A stretch of 64,000 nt of DNA, taken from assembly GCF_008831285.2 (NCBI RefSeq), contig NC_045144.1, positions 22,957,716 through 23,021,715 on the forward strand. Direction: 5' to 3'. A program made the translations under genes and the position numbers. How positions within the stretch are numbered: position 1 is the first letter of the stretch; each line of letters opens with the position of its first letter. This document shows positions 1-10,859 of this stretch, one piece after another. The DNA is from Nymphaea colorata (Eukaryota > Streptophyta > Magnoliopsida > Nymphaeales > Nymphaeaceae). The notes below the pieces were generated by a model. It searched no databases and was not told the origin of the DNA. It worked only from the letters and a program-made list of their open reading frames with translations.

Positions 1-850
1 ACAAGCGTTCAAAGAAAAGAAAACAAGTACACGATTTGTGTGCACAAGGTTTATTAATGTTAGATTTAGTTGCTACTAATCAAAATCTTTTTCAAATATA
101 TTTTTAAGACTTTTTAATTTTCTATATCCACTAAAATTTTTATTACATTAAATAATTACAACGTTGAATTTATCCTAGTTGAGACAGAAAAGTGGTTCTT
201 AAATCGGTCTCTTCCTTCTTGTTATAATGTTTTATTTCCTAAAAATCTTATAATTTGTCATCAACTTTTGGAAAACTTATTTTTCTTCCAATGCAGCATC
301 TTTATAACGACAGTAAATCCATGAAAATTTCTCTATTTTGTTTATGTGACAACATGTTTGTTGAAGAATAAAGTTTGTTACTTCGAGCTACATATCAAGG
401 GTACATTTCTTAATCATTTTCATTTCTTCACAATAAAGAGAGAAAATCCATGAAAATTTCTCTATTTTTTTTTTGTGGCAATATTTTGGTTGTAAAATAA
501 AAGCTCTTTTTTGGAGATACATATCAAGGGTACATTTCTTGAACATTTTCATTTCTTCACAGTAATTATAAGCGCATTCCTTCCCAGTGCATATAACCTA
601 CATAACATAAATTAGCAATGCTTTGTAAAAGATTTAAAAAAATATGCTATCCCTTTCCTAAATATTCCATGCCAACATTTTGATTTCCACTCATATGATA
701 CAACAAATGAATCTCTTACTTGAATTTTTCCTTTTCATTCCATTCCAAACCAAGTCTTTTTATTCATTTCAAATCAATCATTGATGTCATTCTAGCAAAA
801 AATAAGCTGACGCAACCATCCCTCTCTTTGCTTCTTCGCAAAATTCCTTT
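1..850 (+). repeat. Left arm of an 8.6-kb-spaced inverted repeat
   Basis: About 0.8 kb of AT-rich DNA that reappears as its reverse complement at roughly 9470-10330. The match runs from about base 10 to about 850. Islands such as the stretch read here at 650-730 and there at 9600-9680 agree at roughly 85% by eye. This arm contains a tandem duplication of a 129-bp unit (about 321-578) that the other arm has once. The other arm has about 130 bp near 9730-9850 that is missing here. The arm may continue left of the window. No ORF is recognisable. It is most simply two copies of one dispersed repeat, possibly an LTR, in opposite orientation; its class is unknown. Confidence 0.75.
321..578 (+). repeat. 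Tandem duplication, 129-bp unit
   Basis: Two direct copies begin at 321 and 450 with the same start (ATGAAAATTTCTCTATTTT). Both contain TACATATCAAGGGTACATTT and a CATTTTCATTTCTTCACA segment at 415 and 544, which sets the period at 129. The inverted copy at 9880-10020 has a single unit, so the duplication arose after the two arms separated. Confidence 0.8.
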
Positions 851-886
851 TATTTTTTTTCCAAAGACGCAAAGGGTTTGCTGTAT

Positions 887-933
887 AGTTGAGTTAGTGA
901 GAAAAAACGGAGGGAAAGGGCAACCAAAAATTG

Positions 934-964
<31 letters not shown>

Positions 965-1052
965 GGAGTGTTTTTTCAAACAAAAAAAAAAGTAGTTGAG
1001 ATAGTGAGCAAAAACTGAGGGAAAGAACAACAAAAAAATGTGACATATATAA
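887..1052 (+). repeat. Two-copy tandem repeat split by a TA microsatellite
   Basis: A segment beginning TAGTTGAGTTAGTGAG at about 887 is repeated in diverged form at about 992. Both copies end in a TATATA run. The first copy leads into a pure (TA)n tract at 938-964. No coding signal is seen. Confidence 0.65.
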
Positions 1053-1284
1053 ACAAAATTTGGTTCAAGTATTTATTAAGATATTTTGGATAAGAAATTT
1101 TGAATTTGTGTAAGTATATATTGAGGACTTTAATTCAAACGGCCCAACATGGGGATATCAATTACTTGATCGCAATCCAGATCCAAAATTGAACTGCCTT
1201 TACCTATACAATTGCGTGTTTTGAAATCCAAAACAAGCCAAAATAGATGGATCTGGCCTTTGTATATCCAATGTGCTTTCCCCT

Positions 1285-1693
1285 TTTTAATAAGAAAAGC
1301 ACGTTGGAGATACACTATGTACCGATACCAAAAGCCAGGGTTGGTGCCCGCCCGTTCTTCCCCGTCCTCCACGTCTTGCAGTGGAGCACGCAAACCGCCT
1401 CCTTGTTAATAGATGTATGAAAATGGGATATATGGAGTATGTACAGGTATGTACTGATGCCGAAAGCTAGGGGTGGGGCCCGCCGGGGTAGGAGGGTGGA
1501 AGAAGACACTTCCCCGTTCTCCACTTCTTCCCGTTGAGCACGCAAACTGTCTCCTTGTTAATAGATGTATGAAAACGAGATAAATAGACAGGTATGTACT
1601 GAAAGCCAAGGTTGGGGCCCACCGGGGTGAAGAAGACACTGCCCTATCCTCCACGACTTTCCTGTGGAGCACGCAAACGGTCTCTTTGTTAAT
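1285..1693 (+). repeat. GC-richer minisatellite, three units of 125-152 bp
   Basis: Three direct repeats each end in GAGCACGCAAAC followed by a CTC-TTGTTAAT segment. Ends fall at about 1410, 1562 and 1693. Inner parts share a GGTTGGGGCCCGCC-like core and a CTCCAC-TCTT core. The units differ in length through small indels. The array is more GC-rich than its surroundings and is followed at once by a long (TA)n tract. The short ORFs across it on both strands come from the repeat and are not treated as genes. Confidence 0.8.
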
Positions 1694-1706
1694 AGGTAAT
1701 CGAAAA

Positions 1707-1707
<1 letters not shown>

Positions 1708-1781
<74 letters not shown>
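1708..1781. repeat. (TA)n microsatellite
   Basis: An uninterrupted alternating TA run of about 70 bases directly follows the minisatellite. Confidence 0.95.
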
Positions 1782-1782
<1 letters not shown>

Positions 1783-3180
1783 CGATTTTGTCATTTTTTC
1801 TCCCAGCATACCGTTGTTAAACTAATTCCAAATTAAACACTTAACTGCATACTTGAACCAGTTTGCTAAGCTATATATAATTAATTTGCCCACCCCAATG
1901 CACAAAATTTATTGATTTTTCATTTTGCTGCATTCAATAATTAGCACATATGTGTATACAATTAGCACCTTCATATAGATTTATCATCTTGAGAATCTAA
2001 AATTGTTTGCCTCTGCCACCGACTTCAACCAGCTTATTCCATTAGATAAACAAATAACTTCTACAGTATTATCAGATGTCAAAGACATTAAGTATTTATA
2101 AGAAGCCTGACATAAATAATTTTCATACATTTTACAACCATCTATGTCATGAGTTAATAATTAGAAAGGTAGCAGGTAGATTTTCCCACATGAACATTGA
2201 ATTCACTTAAAAAAAAATGGATAGATTCATGAATCACTCACAGTTCTATTCATGCTGCCAAATAATCCATAAGGAATGAGAAAAAAGAGCTGCCATTCAA
2301 GGGAGAATATACGGACAGGACAACAATTAATGGCAGCTTGTGATCACCAGCTTCCTCTGCACGGCCGACCACAATTAAAGAAAGAAAGAAACCAATGTAC
2401 ATTGACATGAATGAGATCCTTATTTTTCATTTCACTGAATTACTGAACGACTATCTTAAACCAAATGGACAATGACATATACAAACAAGCTGGAAAATAA
2501 TTGGACGTGACTCTTTGGTGGTAACCAATTCCTTTGTCCCTAATTATCTTCCACACTTTCATTATTCTTGCCGTAAATGTTGAGAAAATTGTTAACTGGA
2601 TTAAGCGGTCAACTAAATTACTTTCAACACATTTTTCCATAGATTATGCAAGAAAAGTAGTTTCCATAGATTATGCACCTGCATTCACTAAAAAACCTTC
2701 TCTGTAAACCTGAATTTCATTGAAAAATAGACATAACACAAACAGAAAAATGATGAAGAAAACTAAGATATGGTTTAATAACATGCACGCATACACACCC
2801 CAGCAGCCACATCTGTGGTGAAGTTACTAGTGTAGAGCTGACTCTCCTGGTGAAAGTGTCACCAATGTAGGCTTTTTTTTTTTTCAATTTGAGAAAAGAA
2901 AAAAAAATGGGGCATGGTTCATGAAGTATATGGTTTAATAGAAGCTCAATAGAAGAGTTACCCTAAGCACTGAAAGTAAACCCGATACTTTATGAAGACA
3001 AGAAGTTGGGTGGAAGCTTGGACTCTTATTCAAATGGATGGGAGAACAAAATACTATTCACCCTCACTAAAAAGTTTTGATTGAAATTGAATTTCTTTGT
3101 TAAAAAAACTAAAACCGAAACGACTCAATTCAATTCCATGTCCTTTCCTTAGTAAGAAAGCTCTTCATAAAAACAAAGCA
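1782..3180. other. Unassigned AT-rich intergenic DNA
   Basis: No coding exon, RNA gene or terminal-repeat element is recognisable. A short stretch at 2330-2375 (CACCAGCTTCCTC followed by an ACAATTAA-like tail) resembles 56094-56135 and more loosely 21105-21130. It may therefore belong to a dispersed repeat. Confidence 0.5.
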
Positions 3181-3760
3181 ATTCGTGAAGGCGAAGAAAA
3201 AAAAAGGGGGGAAAACGAGACAGCAATTTTCCAAGGGATACCTGGGAATCAAACGCAGTCTGATAGGAGGTGGGAAAATAGAACGAGCTGTGGGGGAGGG
3301 GGAGGGGGAGGGGAGAACGTGGAGGCCCACAGATTCTCCAAACAACAAAAGCCCAACAGTGCGACAGTGAAAGCGGGCCTCACGGGGGGCAGGTGGGCTG
3401 CAAAAAAAGGACCACCCAGAGGATCCAAACTGTCATTACCACAAAAACTGGATTACCATAAAAAATAAGTGGGGCCCACGAAGAGGGCAACCCCGCGTTC
3501 ATCCCCCTTCCTCTCTCCAAATGCGTATGGCTTGCATAAGCGTGGTGGCATGGGCGTAAAATACGTTGATAGTAATCTACTGGTGGCGAAGGCGGGCCCA
3601 GAGGGAGGGCGTCTCCCAAGGGGACAACCGGAGGGAGGACGTCTTCCAAGGCGGAGCGAGCGAGAGGGAGGTGGAAGTGCAAGTTTCGGGCAAGAAGCAC
3701 CTCTCCTCTTCACTTCGAGGCTTTTTTTTGTCAAAAAAACGCCTTTAGCCTACACTTCAA
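3181..3760. other. Purine-rich, GC-richer segment with short direct repeats
   Basis: This island contains a G-rich stretch (about 3292-3313, GGGGGAGGGGGAGGGGGAGG) and a roughly 30-bp direct repeat at 3600-3655 built on GGAGGGxxGTCTxCCAAGG. Overlapping ORFs on both strands give low-complexity Gly/Arg/Pro-rich proteins with no family resemblance, so they are not called as genes. Confidence 0.5.
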
Positions 3761-4432
3761 GGTATGAAGGGTACACCTATTACAACACTACTTAAAACTG
3801 TCATACTTTAGGCTAACTTTTACACAAATGGAAATTAGACAGAGTGGCAGATGTTGTTGCATGGATGGACAAAAGTTAAAATTACAACCCAATGAGGCTA
3901 ACCCTTCCACTGACAACTTTAAATTTCAGCCATCATGCAACATTTTGCAGACCACTGATTTCAATTCCCTCAATTCTTAACTTATTTTCAATACATTTAA
4001 CAATAGTGCCTTTAAATATTCTAGTCGACTCTCTCTCTCTCCCTGCGTCTCTATCCTCTCTTGCTCTTGCCCTCTCATTCAACCCAAACTCCCCTTCGTA
4101 GTTGTTCTCTCTGATAGTCTTCATTCATGGTTCATGGTTCATCTTACGTGGTTCTCTGCCAACTATCCTTGGTCACTGGTTTCTATTCCGTCCTGTGGTT
4201 GACTCTTCATTATCCTGCTCCGCCCATCTTGGCTCCTGGTGGTTGCAGGTTCCATTCCGGCTGGTTCACACTGGCAGCCTGCATTTCTGGTTTTCCACGT
4301 TTCATCCCTAATGTTTTCTGACACATTTTCTTCAACTCTTTGTACTGCTGTATTATGGCCATGTTACTTTGAAGTAGTCACAAATAACATAAGAGTTTTA
4401 ATGGCGGCCAGGTTTTTCTCGGGTATAATATA
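3761..4432. other. Unassigned intergenic DNA
   Basis: No gene-like or element-like structure is recognised. The sequence CACTACTTAAAA at 3786 resembles the CACTA-type end at 6296-6307 read in reverse (CACTACATAAAA). It is a possible but unproven partner end. Confidence 0.4.
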
Positions 4433-4434
4433 GT

Positions 4435-4795
4435 GAGCTTAAGAAAAAAGAAAAAATAAAAAGATACGGCAAACTTTTAAAAATTTTAATAATTTAAAAA
4501 TAAAAAATAAATAAATAAGTGAGAAACTAATAACAGAAACATAAAAACTAAGTAGATTTGCAACAAATAGAAAATAAAAAATGAAAAAAAAATGTTTGAC
4601 ATTAAAAATTAAAAAAAACATGAAAAAAAAAGCGTTAAAGACGTGTTAAAAAAGCGTTAAACACGTGTTTTTTCTTTTTTATCACTTTTTTTTAAAAAAA
4701 TGTGTTTTTTTAATTTTTAAATAGCTAGTTAATTTATCGTACTTCTTTTGTGTTTTTTTTTTAAAAAAAAACATGTTTTCTGTGACTATGCTCTC
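4435..4795. repeat. AT-rich foldback (MITE-like) repeat
   Basis: An A-rich left half and T-rich right half form an imperfect long inverted repeat. For example AAAAAGATACGGCAAAC near 4458 pairs with the reverse complement of the region near 4738. A central near-repeat reads AAAGCGTTAAAGACGTG and then AAAGCGTTAAACACGTG (about 4629-4666). No target duplication was identified, so the superfamily is unassigned. Confidence 0.45.
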
Positions 4796-4834
4796 AACTC
4801 CATTCACCTTCTATTGGCTCATCTTGTCTATCCA

Positions 4835-6307
4835 GCATTGACGTTTTATTACGAAAGTCAGTAAAGGCAGTGCCGTTCATACTTCATACTTTTATTGGCG
4901 TTTCCACACTATATTGTAAACAAAAAATTTGTTAATGAAAAAAAAATTAAAGGTCACTCAAAATCGATTTTTGATGTTTTATGTTTATTCCTTTTACTGA
5001 CACGATTATCTAGCACTAAAGGTGTAACAATTTTATTGATGTGTTGCTTTCATTAGTAAAACATATGGCAGTGAAAATTCCACCGCTATGGTCTCTTGAA
5101 TTATTAAAAAGAAAAAGAAAAAGAACTTCCTTAACTATTCTTCTCAATAGAGTGAGTTCTGGATCTTTGGCTAGTTGGTCAGCAGCTTAGACAAAAATAA
5201 ACCAAAAAATAATAAATAATAAATAAAATTAGTAAGAATGCGAACAATGAGAATTAAGAAAAAGGAACTTGCAACAAAGTTTAGCGTCCAAAGTTGAAGT
5301 GGCAATTAGCATCCTCTTTTTTGCAATATAATCTAAAACAAAGACGAGTATGAAACAATAGGCATATAAAATACATGGCACATCCATTTTTATTAGCCGG
5401 CTAGAGATTTACTAAAGTGAATGTTTTCATGTCACTAAAAGTTTACATATGGGCGGGAAAGGAAGGATGGGGAAATTTTAAAAATTAACCTTTGTTGATC
5501 CGAAGTATCACATCACTAATGACTAGATTTTTTTTAAATTCAAAAAAATATGGGAGATCAAAAAATTAAAGCTTTTACTAATCTTTACAGGCAACGTCAC
5601 TGGAAAACAAAGAAAAATGAGATTTTTGTTTAACATTTTGTGAAAAAACATCATTGCAAACTTCCAATATGAGAATTTCTACATAATTTTACTAACATTT
5701 TAAGAGAGACGTTAGTAGTGATTGACCTTTGACATTTACTTCTCATCAGTGAGTTTTTACTCCATAGGCCTATATCCTCACCGCTAAAGGCTTTTTGACA
5801 TAACACAAAAAAAAAAATAGTGCACTTTCAAGGACGTGGATCCATTCTCGTCAGTACAAATTCACACATTTACTGACATTTTAGGGGAGATGTTAGTAAT
5901 GGTTGACCATTAGTTAGCAGACGTATACAGGTGAAGAATCTCACCACTATAGGCTTCTTCACATAACACAAAAAGCACAATGAACTTTCAACGTCATGGA
6001 TCCATGATCATCAGTATAAATTCACACATTTATTGACGTCTAATGAGTATTGCTAGAAATGGTTGACCGTCAATGGCATCCATAACACCTCATTGAAGGC
6101 TTTCATCGTAATAACCTGTAACAATTTCTCTACTATAGGTTTTTTCTTATGAACTTTGCAAAGGAAAGAAATTTTAGTGACAGGGATCCATTACATGTCT
6201 GTAACGATTCCCCTTTATTGACGTTTAGATGGGAATGCCAGTAAAGATGAACATTTGCCAACACATATTTTTTCATGCTTCAGTAAATATCGATTTTTTA
6301 TGTAGTG
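4835..6307. mobile_element. CACTA-like non-autonomous element end with subterminal repeats
   Basis: The right boundary is ATAAAAAA-type sequence ending GTAGTG at 6302-6307. Read in reverse this is CACTACATAAAAAATCG, the form typical of CACTA (En/Spm) termini. Inside it lie many copies of a subterminal motif, TTTACTGAC or TTATTGACG paired about 15-25 bases later with GTCAGTAAA-like sequence. There are copies near 4840, 4995, 5030, 5690, 5872, 6032 and 6217. Multiple short subterminal repeats are known for CACTA elements. No transposase coding is visible. The left end is unresolved; CACTATATTG at about 4909 and CACTACTTAAAA at 3786 are candidates, and neither gives a matching 3-bp duplication. 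Confidence 0.5.
5691..6300 (+). repeat. Four diverged tandem units of 160-185 bp
   Basis: Units begin with ACTAACATTTT, ACTGACATTTTAGG, ATTGACGTC and ATTGACGTTTA at 5691, 5872, 6032 and 6217. Shared inner landmarks are a TTGACC core, a CACTATAGGCTT-like core, an ATAACACAAAAA core and a GTGGATCCAT-like core. The array forms the inner part of the CACTA-like end. Confidence 0.7.
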
Positions 6308-6429
6308 TTCTATGCTAATGGCATGTTGTTTTCCATTTTTTCGGATAGTTTGCTAGAGCCTTGTGGCTTTCCTTGGTATATGGTTGTGCTTTGTTTGGCC
6401 TCAATAGTGGCCCTTTTCTTGGCTGTTAT

Positions 6430-6625
6430 CAGGGGCGGAGCCAGAATTTTCTTCTGGGGCGGGCCGGCAGTCTGATCTCTGGATTCGGGTAGGGCAAAAC
6501 TGAATTCTAATACAAAAAATACATTATGCAATTAAAAAATATTTTTTTTTCAATGTAAAAAAAAAAAATTTCATTGGCTGGGGTGGGGCCATGGCCTAGG
6601 TGGGCCCCCCTTCCCTCCGCCCCTG
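6430..6625. mobile_element. hAT-type MITE (GGGGCGGAGCCAG family), copy 1
   Basis: A 196-bp element with terminal inverted repeats CAGGGGCGGAGCCAG on the left and CTCCGCCCCTG on the right, plus an AT-rich centre. It is flanked by 8-bp direct repeats, GCTGTTAT at 6422-6429 and GCTGTTTT at 6626-6633 (7 of 8 match). An 8-bp duplication with CAGGG-type ends fits the hAT superfamily. It is non-coding. A sibling lies at 29309-29491. Confidence 0.85.
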
Positions 6626-6633
6626 GCTGTTTT

Positions 6634-8089
6634 GGATCTATTTGGGCCATTCTTTGATTTTGGGACATCACTTTTTATTCTAGTGTCTAGGTTGCTTGTG
6701 TCTTATTGACTTGCTATGTATTCTTGTATGGTCATCTGAGTTGTTTGACCCGTTTAATGAAATTTGTTTAGCAAGCCCTTTGTTTGCTACATGTAGTAGT
6801 TTATGCCCAACTACACTAAGACTTGGTTATTTCTTTTTTTTTTTTATTTCATTCTACGCCAGAAGCAAGTATCTAACTAAAAAAAGATGCTATAGTAGCT
6901 TTACTGTTAAACAAAATTATATTAGTATGGTTGGACTAAGAGCAATCTACGCACCCACAAAAGGAGCATCTTGGTATGGCTGCCAGCACCCTGTCTTGCT
7001 TAAAATCCATAATAAACTGAACATCTGGAAAGGGAAACCATTGAGCTATGAAGGCAGACTTTTTTTTTATCAAAGTTGTTTTCTTGGCCACTCCTAATTA
7101 CTGGCTTTTATTGTTAAATTTACCAACCAATATTTGCAACGCCACGGAAGGATTATTTGCTAAATTGTTGTAGGGTGATTTTGGTTGATGTCATAAATTT
7201 CATCTTATTTCTTGTAGTTCTCTGTCTCAAACCATGAACAAAGGGAGCTGTGTGGTTATTTGAAAGGTAACTGAGAAGAATTTGGTATACCTACTCTATT
7301 TATGATGTAGAGCTATTTCTTGTCATTTTATGGACAACATCTTGCAACGATAAATATCTTTCCAACAAAAGTCATGGGACAACAGTTGAGGAAACAGGAT
7401 ATTGCCGCTATAGAAGGAATTATGAGGGTTTGAAATAGAATTTACAAAGATATTTAATGAATGGTGAAATCTAGCTCATTAGCAAAATTCTGGTTTGATA
7501 CCTAATGTGACAGTCCATTGATTAATTTTATCTTAGGGGAGAATTTGTTAAATGTTGTAGATGAGATAATAGAAAATATCATGTACAGTGCTTAATTACT
7601 TGATTGATGATCCTCCACAATGTGCAAATCTTCTCAACGCTTGTAGAAGCTTCATACAGCAAAAAGAATATCTGGCCATGTTATGGTTAGCTAGATTAAA
7701 GGACCCAGCAAGTAAGGATAACTTGAAGGGTTCTTGACCAACTTGACTTTCATATAAGACAATTTTAGACAACCGTCTATCGAAGTGAACACGGTTGCAT
7801 TGCTAGCATTCCTTTTTTTTTTATAATGTGATATATATGCTTCCTTTGAGATATATAAGTCCCTTTTTTCTCTGTTCTTGACAACTCAATGTCCTGAAAA
7901 TATTTCAAGTGGCCAAGGTCTTTCATATGAAATTTGTAGCTAAACTTTCTTTCTGGTTACCTATGACTATGCGATTATCTTTATAAATCAGCAAACTATA
8001 AAGTTGTTACCTTTGCTATGTGTGAACAATGAGCAAACACACTTCAATTGAGAATATCCAAATTCAAGTTGGGCAGTTGAGACCAATTT
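6634..8089. other. Unassigned region with a short open stretch
   Basis: No element is recognised. A stretch at about 7588-7737 reads openly on the plus strand for about 50 codons. It contains Cys and Leu/Ala-rich helical sequence (around QCANLLNACRSF) and ends in TGA. I cannot assign it, and it may be an exon remnant or chance. Confidence 0.35.
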
Positions 8090-9235
8090 TTGGGTCTGCT
8101 TTAGACCTTACAATGACATAATCAACTTGGAAATTCTTGTCTAACTCTTGCTTCCATATCATTATGGAGGTTGCATGTGTACTTCCTCTTTAGTTCACCA
8201 TGCAAAAGTGCATTGTGAACATCCATTGGAACAAAAACTAATAATGCATTTTAGTTGCAATCATTAGTAGACACATCGTAGTAGTAATTTTAGCAACTGA
8301 AGCATACATTTCACTGTAAACCAACCCTCGATTTGTGAATAGCCCTTGGCTACTAGCTAGACTTTTCACCATTTGATTTCTTCATTCACTTTATACTTTA
8401 GTCGATAAATCCACTCACAGACGATTGGCTTAATTCCAGGAAGAAGATAAACTAAAATCCAAGTTTGTTTTGCTTCCAATGCATTAAACTCTTCGATCAT
8501 TGCTTGATGCTAACTTTGATCTTTCAGAACCTAATTGCAGGAAGTTGTAACTTGAGGCACATTCAATAGAAATGAATGATGATCTAGTGGAAATGTGGAG
8601 AATGACAACAATACGTATAGCATGTTCATTATTTAGTGGTTCTGAGATCAAATTTTGTTCATGATCAATTTCTACATACCTATCTCTGCAAGAGATTTTT
8701 TTTTTCTTTCTAAATCAAATACAATGCACACTTTTTGCCCAAATACATAGCCCAGTAAAAATACATCTTCATTCTAACATCAAATTTCGAAGTCGAGTTC
8801 AAGTTGGTGGCAAAACAGGGGCATCCAAAAACCTTCATATGAGTAGAGGATGGTTTTAGATTGAATAAAATCTTAAATGGTGTTTTGCTTTCTAGTTTTT
8901 CACTAGAAGTCCTACTGATCAACTGCCATTTCATTCCCCCAATAAACACAAAGGTAAATTTGCTTGATGTTTGAGAGCATGAGTGACGTCAAGTATGTGC
9001 AAAGGCTACCCGTCTACAACACCAAATTGTTGTGGTGTGTAGGGGCAGCCATGATAGTGTAATATTCTTTACTTTGTAGAAAATAATTCAAATTATGTGT
9101 AAAAAATTGAACACCCTTGTCAGCTTTGAACTTTAATTTGCTGCTTTTAAATTCGTTCTCAACCATAGTCACAAAACTATACATAACATACCTTCTCCTT
9201 GATGCATACTTTACATCATTGCTTAGTTAAGTTCA
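8090..9235 (-). pseudogene. Ty1/copia pol relic (integrase C-terminus and RT N-terminus)
   Basis: Read on the minus strand from 9235 down to 8090, this carries the order expected of a copia polyprotein. It starts with integrase core remnants (a FKADKG stretch where RSDNG is usual, and a TPQQNGVV-like stretch near 9010-9030). A well preserved segment follows at 8950-8710 (SEKLESKTPFKILFN and HMKVFGCPCFATNL). RT N-terminal sequence comes next (around 8540-8330, with a PGIKPI-WIYRLKYKVN-LVAKGYS pattern) and then MDVHNALLHGEL near 8240-8190. Stops and frameshifts are frequent. No LTRs of this element were located. It is an old truncated insertion. Confidence 0.8.
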
Positions 9236-9469
9236 CTTTGTGAACTTTGTTGGCTTGGTTGATGAGTTTTTACTAAGTCAACTTTGTCAAGTTTATTATT
9301 GAGAATTATTTTGGACGTTGGGACTCTATCGGTTTTTCTCCACATAAATTGTTCCGGTTTGGATCTAAGTTATATCTAAGGCCCACATTTTTGCCTACAA
9401 TCAGGCCATGCATTTAATGTTCTGTCACGTCAAATGAGATCATAACAGTTGGAAGGTTTCAATTTTCTT

Positions 9470-10335
9470 TTGCTAAAAAAAAATTTACTAAGAAGTGAAA
9501 GAGAGGGATGGCTTTGTTGGGTGATTTTATTTTTGCTGAAATGACTTCAATTGTTGACTTGAAATGAATAAAAAGACTTGCTTTGGAATGGAATGAAAAA
9601 GAAAAATTCAAGTAAGAGATTTATTTTTTCTATCATATAGTGGAAACCAAAATATTGGCACGGAATATTTAGGAAAGCAATAACATAATTTTTTAAAGCT
9701 TTTACAAATAGACAGACCTCTTACTGAATTTCTTGAATTTTCCACATAAAAGTTAATTACCATGTGTTTGAATGATTTTAAATAATTTTATTTCAAAAAT
9801 ACATTCCCTCGGTTTTTTAATCTTGTTATCCATCAGCCTAACATTACTAATTTATATTATATAGGCTACATGCACTGGGAAGGAGTGCGCCTATATTTAC
9901 TGTGAAGAAATGAAAAGGATTAAGAAACGTACCCTTGATATGTAGCTCTAACTAAAAACTTTTATTCTTGAACCAACATGTTGCTACAAAAACAAAATAG
10001 AGAAATTTTCATGGATATTCTATCTTTATAAAGGTGATGCATTGGAGGAAAAATAAATTTACCAAAAGTTGATGACAAATTATATGATTTTCAGAAAATT
10101 AAATATTATAATATGAAGGAAGAGTGATTTTAAAACCTTTTTTTTGTCTCAACTAGAATAAATTCAACTATGTAATTACTTAATGTAACAAAAACTTATG
10201 TGGACATATAAAATTAAAAAGTCAAAAAAGTATATTTGAAAAAGACTTTCATTAAAATAGTAGCAACTATATCTAACATTAATAAACCTTGTACAAAAAT
10301 ATCATTTACTTGTTTTCTTTTCTATGAATGTTTAC
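9470..10335 (-). repeat. Right arm of the inverted repeat
   Basis: This is the reverse complement of about 10-850. Landmarks in order are GGGAAGGAGTGCGCC near 9878, a single copy of the CATTTCTTCACAGT-containing unit, and CTTGTTTTCTTTTCT near 10310. About 130 bp at 9730-9850 has no counterpart in the left arm. No coding potential is seen. Confidence 0.75.
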
Positions 10336-10617
10336 GATCCTGAATTTGTTATTCATTTATTGAAAAAACATAATTTGAAATGTAAGAAACATAATCGTAA
10401 ACATTAACATAGACGATGTTTTACCCCAAGTCCCAGAGTAGCTGTGAACCCCATTGTCAAGCGAAAGGGGAGAGGGCCTTTGGCCTATTCATAGTATCTT
10501 CAATTTAAAACCATATTTCTTTATTTTGAGGCTACCAATTTGTTCAGATTGGTTCTTTCTATTGATTTTGTGTCCTGTGATTAGTGTAGGTATTTTTGCC
10601 ATTTAATTTTTGCCAAG
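10336..10617. other. Unassigned spacer
   Basis: Short AT-rich stretch with a GC-richer patch at 10425-10485. No gene or element is recognised. Confidence 0.4.
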
Positions 10618-10639
10618 ATGGATTGTCCCAAAAAGACCG

Positions 10640-10835
10640 AAGACCCCCCATTCTCCTTGCTTCTGGGGTCCTGGGCTACATCAGATCTGGGTGGCCCAAG
10701 GTACGGTACACCCTTCAACTTGAGTGTCAGGATCCCACTTTTCACAGTCCAGGAATGTAAAAACCAAGAGAATCAAACAAGCAACATGTATTCTACATGT
10801 CTGTCCATGCAACCAATTATGCTATGCCCCTTGAT
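10640..10835 (-). mobile_element. Probable tRNA-headed SINE
   Basis: On the minus strand the segment has tRNA-like internal promoter boxes. An A-box-like ATAGCATAATTGGTTG lies at 10810-10825 and a B-box-like GCTTGTTTGATTC at 10770-10782, at tRNA spacing. A GC-rich body follows (10640-10760) with CCCAGATCTGATG. This arrangement is known for plant tRNA-derived SINEs. The B box is degenerate (TTTGATT where GGTTCGA is the ideal). The 3' tail and target duplication were not defined, so the limits are approximate. The alternative is a diverged tRNA pseudogene. Confidence 0.5.
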
Positions 10836-10859
10836 GCATATTGGATGAGTAACTTAATG

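Noticed and set aside
3097-3795. Overlapping 108-123 residue ORFs on both strands
   Set aside because: Low-complexity purine-rich DNA gives long open frames on both strands; no domain, and repeats explain the composition.
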